From contig AP025040.1 in the NCBI GenBank assembly GCA_036186865.1, positions 13,670,111 through 13,734,110 on the forward strand: a stretch of DNA of 64,000 nucleotides. Direction: 5' to 3'. The DNA comes from Eustoma russellianum (Eukaryota; Streptophyta; Magnoliopsida; Gentianales; Gentianaceae). The notes beneath the pieces are model-generated. The model had not been told where the DNA came from, did no database searches, and saw nothing but the letters and a program-made list of their open reading frames with translations. The translations under genes were made by a program, and so were the position numbers. The first letter of the stretch is position 1. Each line of letters opens with the position of its first letter. Positions 21,654 to 35,300 of the stretch are shown piece by piece.

Positions 21654-24600
21654 AAAAAGAGACTTGCATTTTAAATAGAAGAGTTCACTAAGTGATGATG
21701 CATGAATCCTTTGTTCTAGTTTTATCTGAACTCTGAGCTGGATGTTTTTGCCACTTGGCATTTATATTTTATGTTTTCCTAGGAGAAGTCCTTCCACTTG
21801 TTAGAATGTGATTTACGAGGTTTCCATTTAGGTTTAAAAATAAGTGCCTATAATCCCATAGGAGTGTTTGGTGTTGCGATTTCTGGAGTTGTACTGCTTT
21901 TTTTTAAATCAGTTCTAAGCATGATATGCTTGACCCAACTCAAGCCTCATCCTTTACAATTGATAGGCAAAAACACGTTGCAGACCGATTTTTATGCCAA
22001 GGTTGAAAAGTGAAATGTATGTCTGCAGATTTCAGTTTTTGATGAACTTTTATGAGCTGATGTTCTTTAGTGTAGTTTGGCTTTCTCCCTTATATGATTT
22101 GAGTAAAATTTTATTCATGGCAAGGCCATACCAGATGTTAGGACCATAACGGGCAATAATTGCCTCAATTGTTCCTATTTACTTATATTTTTGGGGATGA
22201 TCAGTCAAATTTCTGTGTTAGAACATATAATTTTGCTTCCTACTGCTTGTGATATCTCTTTAACTTAGATTTCAACCATTTGAGATGCACTTTCAAAGAG
22301 GATAAGCACTAAACTTCTCAGAACCTGCAGGATGAGAACAAAGTATATATGTCAACAGCCGGGCTTCATGAACTTCTTTACTTCATTAGGGTTCCTGCAA
22401 ATAAAGTTGAACAAGTTGCATCATTGCTTGAACCAGAGGAAGCATATGGTTGTATAAGGACTTCTGGCAGACAAGAGTATCCTGAATTTTCTTCGACTTG
22501 TAATAGTTCTGACATGATGAACTGCAGTTCCCTTTCTGAGAAGACAAAACCTTCACTATCTCCCTCGCTCATTCTAGAGATTGAGCCCAGTACAGCTTCC
22601 AAATCTAGAAAGGTTAACTTTCCGGATGAGAGCCACATGGAGAAGAAAGGGGACATGAATCAGGATCACTCTGATCAGACGCAAGCAATGTTGGTCTCGG
22701 AAGAGATGGTTGACAAGCACCAGAAGAGAGGCAAAACCATTGTTCCTGAGGATGCTACAGAAGAGGAAGTCCTAGATGTGTTAATTAACTTCAAGGTTAT
22801 TTTTTGACCTGCATATCTCAATAATTTTACGCTGTAGGGAACTTGTGAATTTTCTTATTATCTTTTCTGCTTTTCCTTTATGTATTTTGTGGCATCACAG
22901 GCATTGTGTTCTCGTTCATTACCAAAATCAGTTACAGATATTACTTCCTCTGGAAAGGCCTCTGAATCAAAGGTTCAGATGACAAAATGTAAGAGGAAGG
23001 GTTCATCATCAACCGAAGAGGTCTGATAAACTAAATGAATTGTATGTGCTTCGTTACTTTCAAAAGAAAAAAAGAAAAAGAAAAAGAAAGGATAAGAGAG
23101 AAGAAGCATATGCTTAGTTAGCATGTAGTGTCTTCTCCATTATCTTCATGGAAAAATGCGCAGGCTTACTTGAGTTTCTTGCGATGCTTTATTCTTGCCG
23201 TTTATAGGCATTGGCTTCTTGTTCAACTGCAAAATCAATAAAAGGTGAAGCTGACTCTTCCAAGGCTTCAAAATCAAAAGGCACTAGAAAGTGTTTCTAT
23301 CCAATGGTAAAGATTTACTACCCTTGCAGCTGCATTAGTAGTATTGGCTTGATATACAATTAATGTAGTTAAAGTAGCAAATTGGCAATGATTCTTTTCC
23401 ATTTCTATTTAACAAAATGAAGAAAGTTGGGGGGTGGGGATGGCTGTTACTTGGTCAAACAGTTATAATTTTTGGGTGAGTATTGAAAAAACTCGGCTAT
23501 TTGCGACCCACTCAAAGGTCCAGTCCAATATGTCCGCCTGTGTAATGTCGTCTCACTCTCTGGGGTGGGGTGAACAGGACCCCATCTGTCTACTGTTCCC
23601 TTGCTCGCCCCTATCTCTAAAGTGCCTACCCGGCTAGATGAACTGAAGAGAAGAGCAAGGTGGATGTTCGCCCTAGACAATATTTTGTATTTTTTTACTT
23701 CCTTCTATGACATTCTAGATAAAGTTTCTTTATTAATATCATGGTGTCAGGCCTTGCAAGTAAGCAGATATGAAGTTATATAAAAGACATGTCACTCTTA
23801 TATAACACTTGAGATGTTAGGAGGAGAATAATTGATACACGACTATACCAAAGAAATCATGGCACAAGAATGTTAGTGTTACTTATTTGGGAATATCTGA
23901 TAGCTAAAGAAACAAATGAGTTGAGCTCATTTTGATTGGTCATGTAAAAAGGTTTTCGTGTCATTAAGACATTAGATTCTAATGGTAACCCTCTTCTCAT
24001 TTCCTTTTTTGTCAAACAGTCTTTTACTTGTAGTTATAATTGCACTATCTTGTTGCTGCTTTATCTTAAAAACCATACGAGGACTTGTAGGAGGGGTAGG
24101 TGGGTAACAACAACACTCAAGCCTTTTCTCACTATGTAGGATCGGCTGCATGGATCAATCATTTCTCTTGCGCTTTATTTATTTTGTTTATTATTATTTT
24201 TTAATTTTTTTTGAGTCGTAGCCTAAATCCTACCCGCCTTGTGTGTCTTCTATACCTAATGCATAATATGCGTCTTTATAATACGTCTCTTTCAAAAACA
24301 TCATATCATCTCAACCGTGGTTTCGGCCTAAGTGACTAAAATTCTCATTTGAATTTTATTCCCTCTACATAACATCGAATACGTAATCAACTATCTCCAC
24401 TGTGATCTATCACGAATTGTCCAATAACTCATATCTTTTCTTATAGTCTCTCTCCATCTCTTCTTTGGTCTTTCTCTCCCACTTTTAACATGCATTTCAT
24501 TCATTGTCTTAGTGCCTAATAGGTGCATTTGCAGAACGCCTTTGCACATGGTCATACAATCTTAACCTTGACTCTCTCATCTTTTCATTTATAGGAGCCA

Positions 24601-27600
24601 CCCCAATCTTTCTCTTTATATGTTAGATTTCTTATTTTATCATTCCTTATTTAATTATAAGCATGAATAAAGAAGGGGTTGGTGGGTACTAGGAAGAATT
24701 TAGCTTGTGATTTATAGGTGGTCTGCGGACATGCTTTGGTGTTAGTCGGTTGTTTCCTCATTCCTACCCACTTGCACCTCCCACCTTGAGAGTGAAATAA
24801 ATCCTTTTTGCTGAGGTTTATTTTCTCTTTACTGTTGTGTATTTGAACACCTGCTGAAATAAATCCTTTTTGCTGAGATTTATTTTCTCTTACAGTTGTG
24901 TATTTTAACAGCTGCTGAAACTTGTAAATGAGCTTTGAATGTGCCTATAAAATGAGACGTGATGGCCTTCTTACATTTCCAATTAGTCAAATTTATTAAT
25001 TCTGACACGCAGAGGAAGTAGTTAGTCTGTGTGATGAAACACACTTTCCTTTCTATATCTTTTCGTGTATGCACTAAGCTTTTCTAAAGCAAACGATAGG
25101 CTACTGTTCTCTCTCATCTCTTTGATCCATTTCTAGTCATCTTTGAGACTCTGAGGTGGCCATATGCGTATGTTAACACATATTTTGTTGGTAAAAATTA
25201 TTGTTATTATTATATTGTATTTTTCTTCTACCAAATGAAATATGCTTGTGCTTAAATGTAGGTGTAGAAAAATGTAGAGTAACCGATCAGAGGTGTAGGT
25301 TTCAAAATTGATGAATCAACTCAAGACTTCATGTGAAAGCGGTAATTAACATAAATGCATATGGACCAACAGAAAAAGTAGAAAGTGGGCAAGGAATGTG
25401 TTAATTCAAATTCATATATTTGTTGAAAGATTTTTTCCCACCTCTGGCTTCTCATCAAAAGAACTTTTTCGTCTCTATTGTGTTTTTTTGTCTAAAGGAT
25501 ATAGCATCGAAGTTTTGATTGAGACAGTTGAGTTCTTCAGTACTTATGATCTTCCCAAATATTGTTCAATTAAAGTACCTTAATTATTGCCTTATCATCT
25601 TGAGAGATTGTATATGGTAACTTAATTTTCTCGTCTCCTCGCCTTTTTTTTTTGGTAAATTAAAATTTCATATATGAAGCCAATAGGCAAATTTACAGAG
25701 ATACAAGATCATGGGTAGGTGGAGTAAGCTATCTAGTGTCCTATATTTTCACAGGTGAAAGTTGCTATATATTCCAATTCTTACTAAGGTAAGAACTTTG
25801 CCAATTTCAAAATGCTAAAACTTCCTGAGTTTAGATAAGTCAGTACCACTAAGACAGACCGTAGACATCACCAATAAGGCAAGTACAAGGATAATAAATA
25901 TAAAAGCAAGGTGGTGATCAATTGTAGAGCAATGCTGACGGATGGGTAGTTGAGGAGCAAGGGTAGTAGCACAACAACTGAAGGGAAGGTAGGGTACAAC
26001 TGAACAGATATTCCAGTGAGACACCAAGTTCCTGAAGTCCATAATTAATCATCAGCTTGTTTGCTGAAAATCTTCATTGATGTTCCTAGATTTACTACAA
26101 GTTTCAAATTGAACTTGTTGCACTTGTATCCTCTCCAAATATAGTTGAGTAACGTATGCCGACCAATGTTTCTGTGAGGGTTGCCTTTGAAATTCTGCTG
26201 CTGTATCTCATTCTACCCTTTTCCTCTATCATGTTGCTGCTCAAAAGCCAACCAATGTTAGTTTATATTTGGGTGAAGTTAATGAAAGCATTGGAATAAA
26301 AGGTAGCTGAAATAGGACATAAATTAGTCTCATTTAACATATTGAGGAAAAGTTTTCCTTTCTTGTGATTACATCTCCCAAATTCGGTAGAAGATTTGGA
26401 CCACTATAGTGAAACTACTTTCCCTTAGGGTTGTTCTCTATTCTGCCTGCCATTAAATTGGATTTCATTGATTGATCTCTTACCCTTGTTTTGGACCACT
26501 ATAGTGAAACTACTTTCCCTTAAGGTTGTTCTCTATTCTGCCTGCCATTAAATTGGATTTCATTGATTGATCTCTTACCCTTGTATATATTCCAGATACT
26601 ATCAAGCATAGTTCCAATCACACCCTTCTTATGTTTTAACTGTTGATTAAATGTGCCGATCTGGAGGCTGCACATTACCTCCATAGTTGGAAGGCAAATT
26701 TTGTGGCACATGAGCCATTAGTCATTTTTAATTATTATTTTTCTGGGTAAAAAAAATTAATGGAATTGTCCAGTTGAGCACTCCAAACATAAGAGGCATG
26801 CATTGAGCTCCATCAAATTCTATTAATTAGTATTTTTGTTGTGTATATAATTTCTTCTGCTGTAATTGAAGAGAACATGGAATGTTAATTAATGCACCTT
26901 GAGATCCTAATTCTGGATAACAGGAGTGGTTCCATTAAGTGTAAAAGATATGCTAATATTAGGCAAAGCTATTCTAATGATTATTTTTTTATAATGTTTC
27001 TGGAGTTCGATTCTGCCTAAATGGATGACTTACAGAGCTTCTACCTGATTGTCATGTTGTCAATTTTCAAAAAAAGCATGGGTTTGAATGCCTAGAACTT
27101 TCTAGCTGGCACTTGTTATAACAAGTTTATAACGAGACAGTATGTAACTTTTCTGTCTATTTTTCTTATTGCCTCCAGCCTGCTAGGGCTTACCATTTAG
27201 TCAGTCAATTGGGACAAGAGCTGGTTGACTATGACATAAGGGTTTGGTGGCCAGCTGATGAAACGTAAGTTTTCTTTTCCTTTTGCTTTTTCACTAATAG
27301 GATGAGGCTGAATCTGCTTGTCTGTTTCTACAAACAGCTATTATTTTTTGTTAATTTGAAGGGAAAAATTATATATCTGCTTATCCTGAGTTTTCTCATA
27401 CTTTATCAGAAGGACATCTCTTCCAAATGGAAATACATCGCTTAAAATGGCTACTGTATTTAGGTTTTTCACCAGAAAATTCGTTATCTATGAAAAAGTT
27501 ACTGTGTTGATTACATCATCCATCATCTAGAGTTTGCCTCTGGTATAAATTATGACAAACTTGTTCAATGCTTATAAGATGCGGCAGGTGATTTTTACTC

Positions 27601-29623
27601 TTCTGCATTAGATAGAATACAAGAGAATTTTCAGGGAAAAAGGCAAATAAATTGGGAAAAAGGTCAGTGTGAATCCTTGCCAAAAGCTACGGACGTTACT
27701 GGCTCTTGTTTGTGAGGGATTATTGCATTGTAGTTGTGATTGACTTCTTGTGTATCCTTTCAATAAATCAATAAAAAATAAGTGGAGTCTACTATCTTAA
27801 GTGGTTAATAAACATTTGAAAGGTCATCCAAATAGCTAATCTACATACATTGAGCTTCATGTCTCATTTTCAGTGCATGCTTTATTGGCTAAGTTCCCTT
27901 TAAATTATACTAAACCAGGATTTGTGTTAGTAAGTAGCAGAACTGGGTTCATGAAATATTGGCACTAGAAAGTTGGACCAATCAATACGAACGATGTCTT
28001 ACTAACGAAATAAATAAACAAATTTTTGGTTTGGGCAAGCTGTGGACATGTGTTCTTGGGTTTTGAGTATGGTTTACCTAACCTCATAAAGCTCTTCACT
28101 AACATCGACAGAGGTAATGCCCTTGAGGTGCCATTCGGTGCATGTCAATCCGTTAATGCTCTTGAAGTCATTTGAGGAGTTTTTCACTTTGGCCTTTGTT
28201 TTCTCCTGTGATGTCTGTGGAAGTGGATACCTTTCAGATTTACCTCTCGATGCATGTAATCATACCTGAAAAATGTTCTTCAATGGTGTAGGTTTTACAA
28301 CGGAACAATCAAGGCTTTTTACTCTCCACTCAATTGGCACAGGGTAGGTTGATCAGCAAAGCCTCGTTTACGTATTCTATCTTTCTTGTGCATAGTACTG
28401 AAGCTTATTTTTGTTTTTTACTTCTCTCTCTCACTGTTTCAAGAATGTTAGTATTTTTCTAGTCGCTGCAGCAATCATTTGATTGCCTCAGTGTATAATT
28501 ACTTCTCTCTCTCATGGTTTCAAAAATATGTATATTCGTAATTTAGGTGATAGTTTATAAAAGATATATCAAGATGCTCTATGTTTTGCTTCAATATATG
28601 AAGTCCATGAATAACTTGCACCACGAAATTTTGAATCCCTTTACCAAAGCTTATGCTTTTAGGTTTCGCTGCATCAAATGGTGTGGACTGTAGATTCTTC
28701 ATAAGGATTCCATCCAACTTCTTCAATTCTTAAAACCATTTGTCTGCAGTAACGAAAATGCGAAACATGGAACTATAGTGCTTATTCAACTTCTTATCAG
28801 TTGATCCATTACCTTTCATTCTTTAGGTTGATTATGTAGACAATGATGTAGAGCTGCTAACCCTCTCTGACGAGTGTTGGAAGTTTGCTGATGCTGATGA
28901 TCTAAAAACTATTATGGTGATTCATCTCCTCTTTCCCCTTTTCCTTTGTTTCATTGACATGTCTTTGTTGTTCATCTTTTTGTTACCTGTATAGTATATT
29001 ATCTTAAGTAACATGTACATTAACTTGCAGGGCGTGGAGAGTTATGATGGGCGTGATAGAAAGAGGTAATTTTGCAGAAAGGGATACCTAATTTTTGTAA
29101 CTACATTCTCTCTTTTCCAATAAGGGGTCACAAGTTTACTTGCATATATGCCTGTATGCATATCCATGCAACACAAACAACGTATTACCGACAAATCAGA
29201 GAGTTACAATGGTCTAGGCTTAATCCTTCCAAAAGTACATGCAGTAACACAAATCTTGCTCAAACAAATTTGTATGCAAGATTTCAGCAAAATTTAGTAC
29301 AATGAATCAACTTGTTTTGCACTGTGGATCTTCTAACTCATTGCATAACTCATCTTCTAACCCTTGCTATGGAAGCAGGTCATGTGTGCTTTTGATTCAC
29401 TTGTTCCCTGATACATGGCATTATCTAATAGAGCATGTTAGAAGATGTGTACATGAACGCGTCGACCTCTTACAGTTTTCGAGTGTGTATGACTGAGAAG
29501 TCATATTCATGTTTTTGTGTATGCATTTAGGCACTTTCCCTCGTACGGAATTAATTCGATTATTAAGAACATTTGTAATTACATGATTGCAGACATGGAT
29601 TGCGCAAGAAGCGCAAATGCTGA
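20109..29623 (+). CDS. PDS5-like sister chromatid cohesion protein, short form (ten exons)
   Basis: Exons by frame and GT-AG borders: 20109-20195, 21098-21301, 22331-22795, 22901-23020, 23208-23306, 27179-27264, 28292-28343, 28827-28916, 29031-29065, 29593-29623, giving about 422 residues. Exons 1-2 (SEDLLVLFS, then LEKLLASIEQLP and DVKIAVTSCWKEIVRI) match the N-terminal HEAT region of plant PDS5 proteins, which bind cohesin in the nucleus. Exons 3-5 encode a variable, charged, Ser-rich middle. Exons 6-8 (ELVDYDIRVWWPADET, FYNGTIKAFYSP, VDYVDNDVELLTL) form the Tudor-type domain seen at the C-terminus of plant PDS5 homologues. The tail RKRHGLRKKRKC looks like a nuclear localisation signal. Most HEAT repeats of longer relatives are missing, so it is a short paralogue or an exon-loss form. 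The start is uncertain: an in-frame ATG also exists at 20028. Confidence 0.75.
21624..21650. repeat. (AC)n microsatellite in an intron
   Basis: About 24 bp of AC dinucleotide followed by an A-rich stretch, inside intron 2 of the PDS5-like gene. Confidence 0.9.
24107..24672 (-). mobile_element. Degenerate 5'-truncated RTE-type LINE in the PDS5-like intron
   Basis: The left end reads, on the minus strand, as a 3' end with GCAGCCGATCC, AGTGAGAAAAGGCTTG and a (TTG)n tail, the usual terminus of plant RTE LINEs. Flanks AGGGGTAGGTGGGTA (about 24092-24106) and AGGGGTTGGTGGGTA (about 24674-24688) look like a target duplication of about 15 bp with one difference. No open frame remains. Confidence 0.65.
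24793..24915. repeat. Tandem duplication of about 63 bp
   Basis: GAAATAAATCCTTTTTGCTG, TTTATTTTCTCTT and GTTGTGTATTT recur in the same order in two adjacent copies within the intron. Confidence 0.8.
25648..26050 (-). mobile_element. Probable L1 LINE 3' tail
   Basis: The left end is a run of T followed by GGTAAATTAAAATTTCATAT and GCCAATAGGCAAATTTACAG. On the minus strand this reads as the usual plant L1 3' end with poly(A). The right end and target duplication were not found, so the 3' limit is approximate. Alternative: ordinary intron sequence with a T tract. Confidence 0.4.
26396..26584. repeat. 95-bp tandem duplication in the PDS5-like intron
   Basis: Two adjacent copies start TTGGACCACTATAGTGAAAC and end ATCTCTTACCCTTG, with a single difference noticed (CCCTTAGGG against CCCTTAAGG). 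The near identity implies a recent event. Confidence 0.9.
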
Positions 29624-30329
29624 CTGCACAGACTGAAGATCAACTCCATTGTAAGCTGCTTCAGGGTTGCATATTTGTGCTTCTAGACAGATTTCTGGGC
29701 TTACGTATATTGCAGTTGAATGTAATGGTTGTTGGATTGTGTCATATTGTTGTGTCTAAATTTGGGATGGAAAAGTGTGTTGAAATTAAGATTGAATACT
29801 GTAAGGACATGGGGGTTTCATTATCGTTTTCGTGCATCTGTTGTCCCTAAATTGTTAACTCCAGTGGGATGTTTGGTCTGCAAATGATGTCAATATGACT
29901 ACACCATACTATTTTCACTGACCAGAAGTTTATGCTACAACAACATTACCCCATTGTCTTAGAGACTTCCGAGACTTCCGTCTATGGTGAGATACGGGAC
30001 TGACCAAAAGTTTATATTGTTGTGTATTGAAATAGAACGCGAAAGTTGGCGTACGAATTGCAACTACGAATGACCTGTGTTCCATATCATCTTTCACCTA
30101 AACAGCTAAAAAAAAGAAAAAAAAAGGAAAATGGTGGAGTATTTCTCTCAAGTGAATCTCATTTTTCCATTCTGCCTATACTCCCCAAAGCAACATCACT
30201 CCTATCCCGCCTCCCATCTCCATCGGCCCTTCTCTTCTTTTTCTCCCACCACCGTCCTATAGGACCGCGCCACCTCCATGCACCACAACCGTATCAGAAG
30301 CAGCCTCCTGATTTAGATGAACTTGAAGG
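29624..30329. other. 3' UTR and downstream flank of the PDS5-like gene
   Basis: Following the stop at 29621-29623, a transcribed 3' UTR probably extends toward 29850. The open stretch at 29587-29850 overlaps exon 10 in another frame and is not a gene. From 30170 to 30300 the sequence is C-rich but shows no recognisable product. Confidence 0.45.
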
Positions 30330-30500
30330 TGTAGGTTGTAACTGGTAAGGTGGTTGCTTTGTGACCTTGATGTCACATGTTTGAGTCGCGGTATAAAAAA
30401 GTGTAAGAGAAGGTTGTGTATATCAGATTGCGAAGGAATTCGGTCTTTCTTCAGACCTTACGTAAACGCGAAAGCCTAGTGTACCGAGAACGTCCTTTAG
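30330..30500 (+). mobile_element. Degenerate tRNA-derived SINE
   Basis: TAACTGGTAAGGTGGTTGC resembles the A-box part and ATGTTTGAGTCGCGG the B-box part of the widespread plant tRNA-derived SINE. Downstream, ACGCGAAAGCCTAGTGTACC and GTCCTTTA match the order of its 3' body. Many substitutions indicate age. The match is from memory of the family's general pattern and should be tested by alignment. Confidence 0.55.
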
Positions 30501-32380
30501 TGAACATGCAACAATGTAATTATCTCATCATTTTTCTCGTTTTTCATATTTGCAATTCCCTTTTGGAAGTCTTAAAAGAAATTAAAAACTCATAAGCAGA
30601 AGAGAATTTAGAAAACTTATCCAGGCACAAAATTGTGAGTTTGAGTTCTTCTCCTATCTTGGGTAGCGGAGAAAATCCGGAAAAAAAAAAGACCTAATCT
30701 TTAGACTATTTGGGGGGGGGGGGGGGGGTGAGTTGCAGGAGAAAGGGAAGAGGGACGGCGGTGGCTTGCAGGATTGGGGGAATAACAGGACGAAAGATTG
30801 GGGGAGATAATGTTATGTGTTTTTGTCTATTTTTTTTAATTTAAATTTCATAACAAGGGTAAAATGATCAATTGGATGAGATATATGTGGCATCTCGCAT
30901 AATCCAGCTCCTTCGTATTCTAATTCGTAAGTCCAGTTTTGCCGTTTTAAGCAGCACTCTGTATTGTTTTCGGAGTAAAGTACTAATGATTTATAAGGAT
31001 AACCTCAGTGAAAAGGACAAATATAAACCTATGGTTAAAAAATAACTAATAACACTTGTTCATTTTAGTCATATGGTAATGGTAAGTGTTTCTAAAGGTT
31101 TAAACCCAACCAGTAAGTGTCCCTGCCACCCTCGGTCTCACAGGTGTGTAGGGATAAAAATTAGGTTCTCAAGGTCCACTAATATAAGTCGGTCTCACAG
31201 GGTGTGTAGGGATAAAAATTAGGTTCTCAAGGTCCACTAATATAAGTTTGTCATAACACAGAGACAACACAAGGAGCCCATTGGCACTGAAGGAACAAGT
31301 GACGGGCTGGTCTGTCATCCTATCAGGTCATTCCACGGGCCAATAATGCTCCCACACTATGCAGCTAGCCTAGGGGAGTTTAAACATTCTTGCCTTCGGT
31401 AAGGTTCGAACACCTAATGTTCTTTTCGAAACTATCTATCTGGAACTATTGAGATATGTCCTCGGTACAATGATAAGTGTTTTTACCTTTGTAGGCAGGT
31501 GAATTTCCCTTTGCAAGATAGGGTGTCAGGGCTGTTTCACCATCTTATTCTTCACTTTTACTCCCATATCCAACCGCCCACTCTCTTTTGGATTCTCAGG
31601 CTTGGGGGGAGTCGCGGGGTGGGCTCCTCCTTTCTCTTCTTTTCCTTCTTTCTTTCTTTTTTTTTTTTTTGAAGCGGGGTGGCGTTCTTTCATGTATTCT
31701 TTTTAAACTGTCTTTTTTTTTTATTGTAAGGTGATTATAATTATGGTGTTAGGTCTTGAATATAACATCTGAGAGGAGTGGTGGTGGTGAATATAATGTA
31801 AGTACAATTTTTGGGTTTTCTTGATTTTGGTTAAATTAACACCAACTGTTTTGCTAATATATGTAAGGAGATGGGCGATAGTGAGAAATAGATATACAAC
31901 TTACCGTGATATAAATTTTCTTGATTATGTTTAACTACCAATTTGTTTTCAAATTTGATTTTCAACAACTCATTATATGACATCAACGAGATTTTCAAGA
32001 TCCGCATACTACAACGATTCCTAAATCAACGCTAGCAACAACAACTACTATAACTATAAATAAGAGTCAAAGTCTTTTCTACTTTTTATATGTGTATTAA
32101 ACTTTCTCTTTTGCATTTTGACAATGTTTTTGTAAATGTGTAATGTTGAAGTCCTTCCGGTGACTTTCCCGTAAAAAGCTAAAATCGAAAGGTATTATCC
32201 TCTTTTCAATGTCTTTTAATTGTTTTTTTTACCAGTAGATCTACACAGTTTGACATAATTTTCATTATGAGTCATCGGAAAACAACCTTTGTGTGTTCTT
32301 AACACACAACTATGGTTGTATGCATCCAACCCCCCCATACCACGTCATAGGCAGGAGTCTCTAAGACAATAATATAATTT
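30501..32380. other. Intergenic sequence with poly-G tract and small duplication
   Basis: No gene found. A run of 17 G is at 30712-30728. A 57-58-bp unit starting CGGTCTCACAG is duplicated in tandem at 31133-31247. Pyrimidine tracts are near 31640-31670 and 31710. Fragments such as GGTAAGGTTCGAACACC near 31400 resemble a tRNA-derived B box but are too short to classify. Confidence 0.5.
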
Positions 32381-35300
32381 TGTTGTTGTTTTGTGTGTCC
32401 CATTTTAGCCATTATTTCTCTTGTTAATGGGATATACTTCTCTCAAGGTCTCTCCGTTGCCTTTAGTGGCATCAATACATTCAAAATAAACAAGATTTTT
32501 CACTCACTATTGTTGGAGACAATCAATCATGTACCAAGACGCAATCATTCGGTGTGTGTGTATGTAAACAGTACACAGTAGATCAAACCCGGAACGAGAC
32601 GAGGACTCTGTCCTTCAGACGATTGCTCCGGTATACTGTGCCCAACCGACGTTAGCAATCGTCTCCTAGGATACAACATGTACCTGTTCAGTTGAGCGGC
32701 ACTGTTTAACTTGAACTGCAGCGAACCTTCGAGTGTCTCGACTATATAGGAGTGTGTGTTCTGATCGCACACCCTGCCTCTGTTTATATAGGGGAGTCGG
32801 TTGGAGAATCTGTTTCGCAGATGGCTTGTGACCATCGGATCAAAACCGTAGATGAACCAGAGCCATCGGATGAAAACCAAAAGAACGTTTGTTAGGCGGT
32901 TTTGGACGATTCGAATACCAACCGTCAGATGAAAACGGAACTACATGATCAATCTTGGAGCATTGGATGAAGACCACATTCGGTTGGGCAGTTTGGTCAG
33001 TTTGAATTACAACCGTTGGATCAAAGCTGACATTCCCGACACCGTTAGATCAAAACTGTTTGATCTTAATGCATAAGGGAAGACCTGATGATATGGACCG
33101 GACCTAGGAGATATTTGAGCCGCTGCGCAGCTAGGCCTGAAGCCTTTAACTATTTACAAAAAATAATTAATCCAAAAAGCCCAAAGAAATTTTCTCCAAA
33201 AAGATAGGAACCGTCCTAGCCCATGAGCCCACGAGCCCCAAGCCTCGAGCCTGAGCCAAAGCTAAGCCGAGCCAGACGGATAGACGGGCAGGCAGGCGGC
33301 GCGTGCGCGTGTGGCAGCCATCTACGTCTTCTCTCCAGTCAAAAATTCTCTTGCCCTTAGGGCACATCTAAAGTATCATTCTAGCAATTTATAAGGTGGC
33401 TAAATCAACTCATTTGTCCAATGTTGTATTCCTTCATAAGGGTCATGTGGCCTCCTAAGAATAGGGCATATCACCCACTAAACCATGTTTGTTGCACTTT
33501 GTTGTAGAGTAATGGCCTCATGGAGTTCATGGGAAACCAAGGTTTCTTGCAGAGAAGAAATGAGGTTGGGAGCAGTAGGGACGGATGGGTTTGATTTTTT
33601 TGCCTAAGCCTCATTAATATGAACTCCCAAAACACGTGTGTGAGCATGATTGATTGGAGAAACAGCGTCAGTTCCATGTGGCATGTCCACCAAGTTTAAG
33701 TGTACGTCATTTATCTGAGGTGTCTGAGAAGTATTGGTTTCTTTTGGGATGAGATGGCTCTTTTGTACACGTGGACGTAACTGTGGCATCTGAAGGAGGT
33801 TACTTAACAGAACGACATCGTTTTCTTCTGAACCCAGAACCTTCGAGGAAATTGTATCATCAGATGGAAGTTGCGGCCCTTCTTTAATGCACCGCCTTTC
33901 ATATTGAAAAACAGGGCGCGTCTGTGCACCTTCCAATGCAGGCGTTAGACCAGCATTCATTGCAAGCAGCTGGCTTTTTCCTGAGTTATATCCAGCTGGC
34001 CCTCCAACCACGTGATCATCCTGAGCTGGCAAGCAAAGATTGGCTGAAGTGAGCTGGCCTGTACTATGTGCTCCAGAGTGTTTAAGCTTAACGGCATCGT
34101 CTGAAGCCTCTGGTATTGCAGCCTCATTAATGCAGACGTTGACACCAAACCTACCGTTTGAATCTTGAACGACCGAGGTAGACAAAGCAGGAAAATGTGT
34201 GGAGGAAGGCTGACGAAGGGTAACATCCGTGTCAGCATTGGGCAGTTCATTTTGCCCAACTTTTTCTGACGCAAAGTCCTTTTCTGACTCACCACGACCT
34301 CCCTTGCCTTCGGCAACTCCTCCTGCAACTCCTCCGGCGACACAATGTTCTTAGACGAGAAGAACATGATCGATTCCATCTACCTTTCCCCACTTCCAAA
34401 CTGCACATTCCCAATTCTAACAGTAGAAACATCATTTGCAGTCTCAGCAGAAGGAGAAACGCTAGGCACCTTCTCTGATCCACCCTTAGATCCTCCATTT
34501 GAGTGAACTGAAGCACCCTCTGAGCTCCAACCATCGCCACTAAACTGTGAGGTTCCTACTCTTGTAATCCTTTCTTTCGCCCCAATTCCATTATCTGACG
34601 AACATAGGGAGTCTGTAGAACCCACTAGATCCACCACTTCTAGTGGAGAGACAGAGGAACTTCCCCACAAGACTCTCTAGGAACGTAACTTTTTTTTTGT
34701 TTTAGCAACCTTCTTCTTAGCAGTATCCTTCAAGATACTCCTACTAACTGTTTCATGATTTAAGAACTGCTCAGCATACTGATCCGAGCCTTAAGCACCT
34801 GAGACAGTCAAGTCCTTATCACCCCCAACCCGTTTTGTTCCCAGAAAATTTTTTTCTTCCAGTTTCAGAACATTAGAAGAGATGCATTCTACTGTATTCT
34901 TGGATTGAAGTCTACCCATTTTGAAGTAGTATCAACCTCCTTTTCAGATTCACCTTCGTAGGAAAAAGCACCATCTTTTTCCATCTCAGCTGACTCTTCT
35001 GATGAGTCTTCTGCAAGGCTGGCCAACGAAGAACCCAGTGCCTTCAGTTTTGCCTTATTATTATTTTTCATGTTCTTTTTTTTGTATTAATGTAAGAAGA
35101 GGAAAATGAGGATTTTTTTTGACTCATACTTCTTCCTCTCTAGTATTTTCCTGTTGTTCGATTTCCCCTACTCCCCTGGACTTAGATAGGAAAAGTAGAA
35201 AGGAGATACATCTAAATGTGTACTGTCAAAGAATCAGGCCACTACTCTCTTACGAGTATAGGAACAAGAAGAGAGTAGAGAGAGTGAAGTGAGAAATGTG

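Larger units (their letters stand above)
23307..27178 (+). other. Long intron 5 of the PDS5-like gene (3.9 kb)
   Basis: The intron starts GTAAAGATT after exon 5 and ends GCCTCCAG before exon 6. It holds the RTE LINE at 24107-24672, a duplicated stretch at about 24793-24915, a probable L1 tail from 25648 and the 95-bp tandem duplication at 26396-26584. Much of its length is transposon-derived. I see no further coding exon with matching phase, although a small one cannot be excluded. Confidence 0.6.

Noticed and set aside
23434..23783. Extra coding exon of the PDS5-like gene
   Set aside because: Open frames there lack matching splice phases and similarity to PDS5. The region is more likely intronic repeat sequence.
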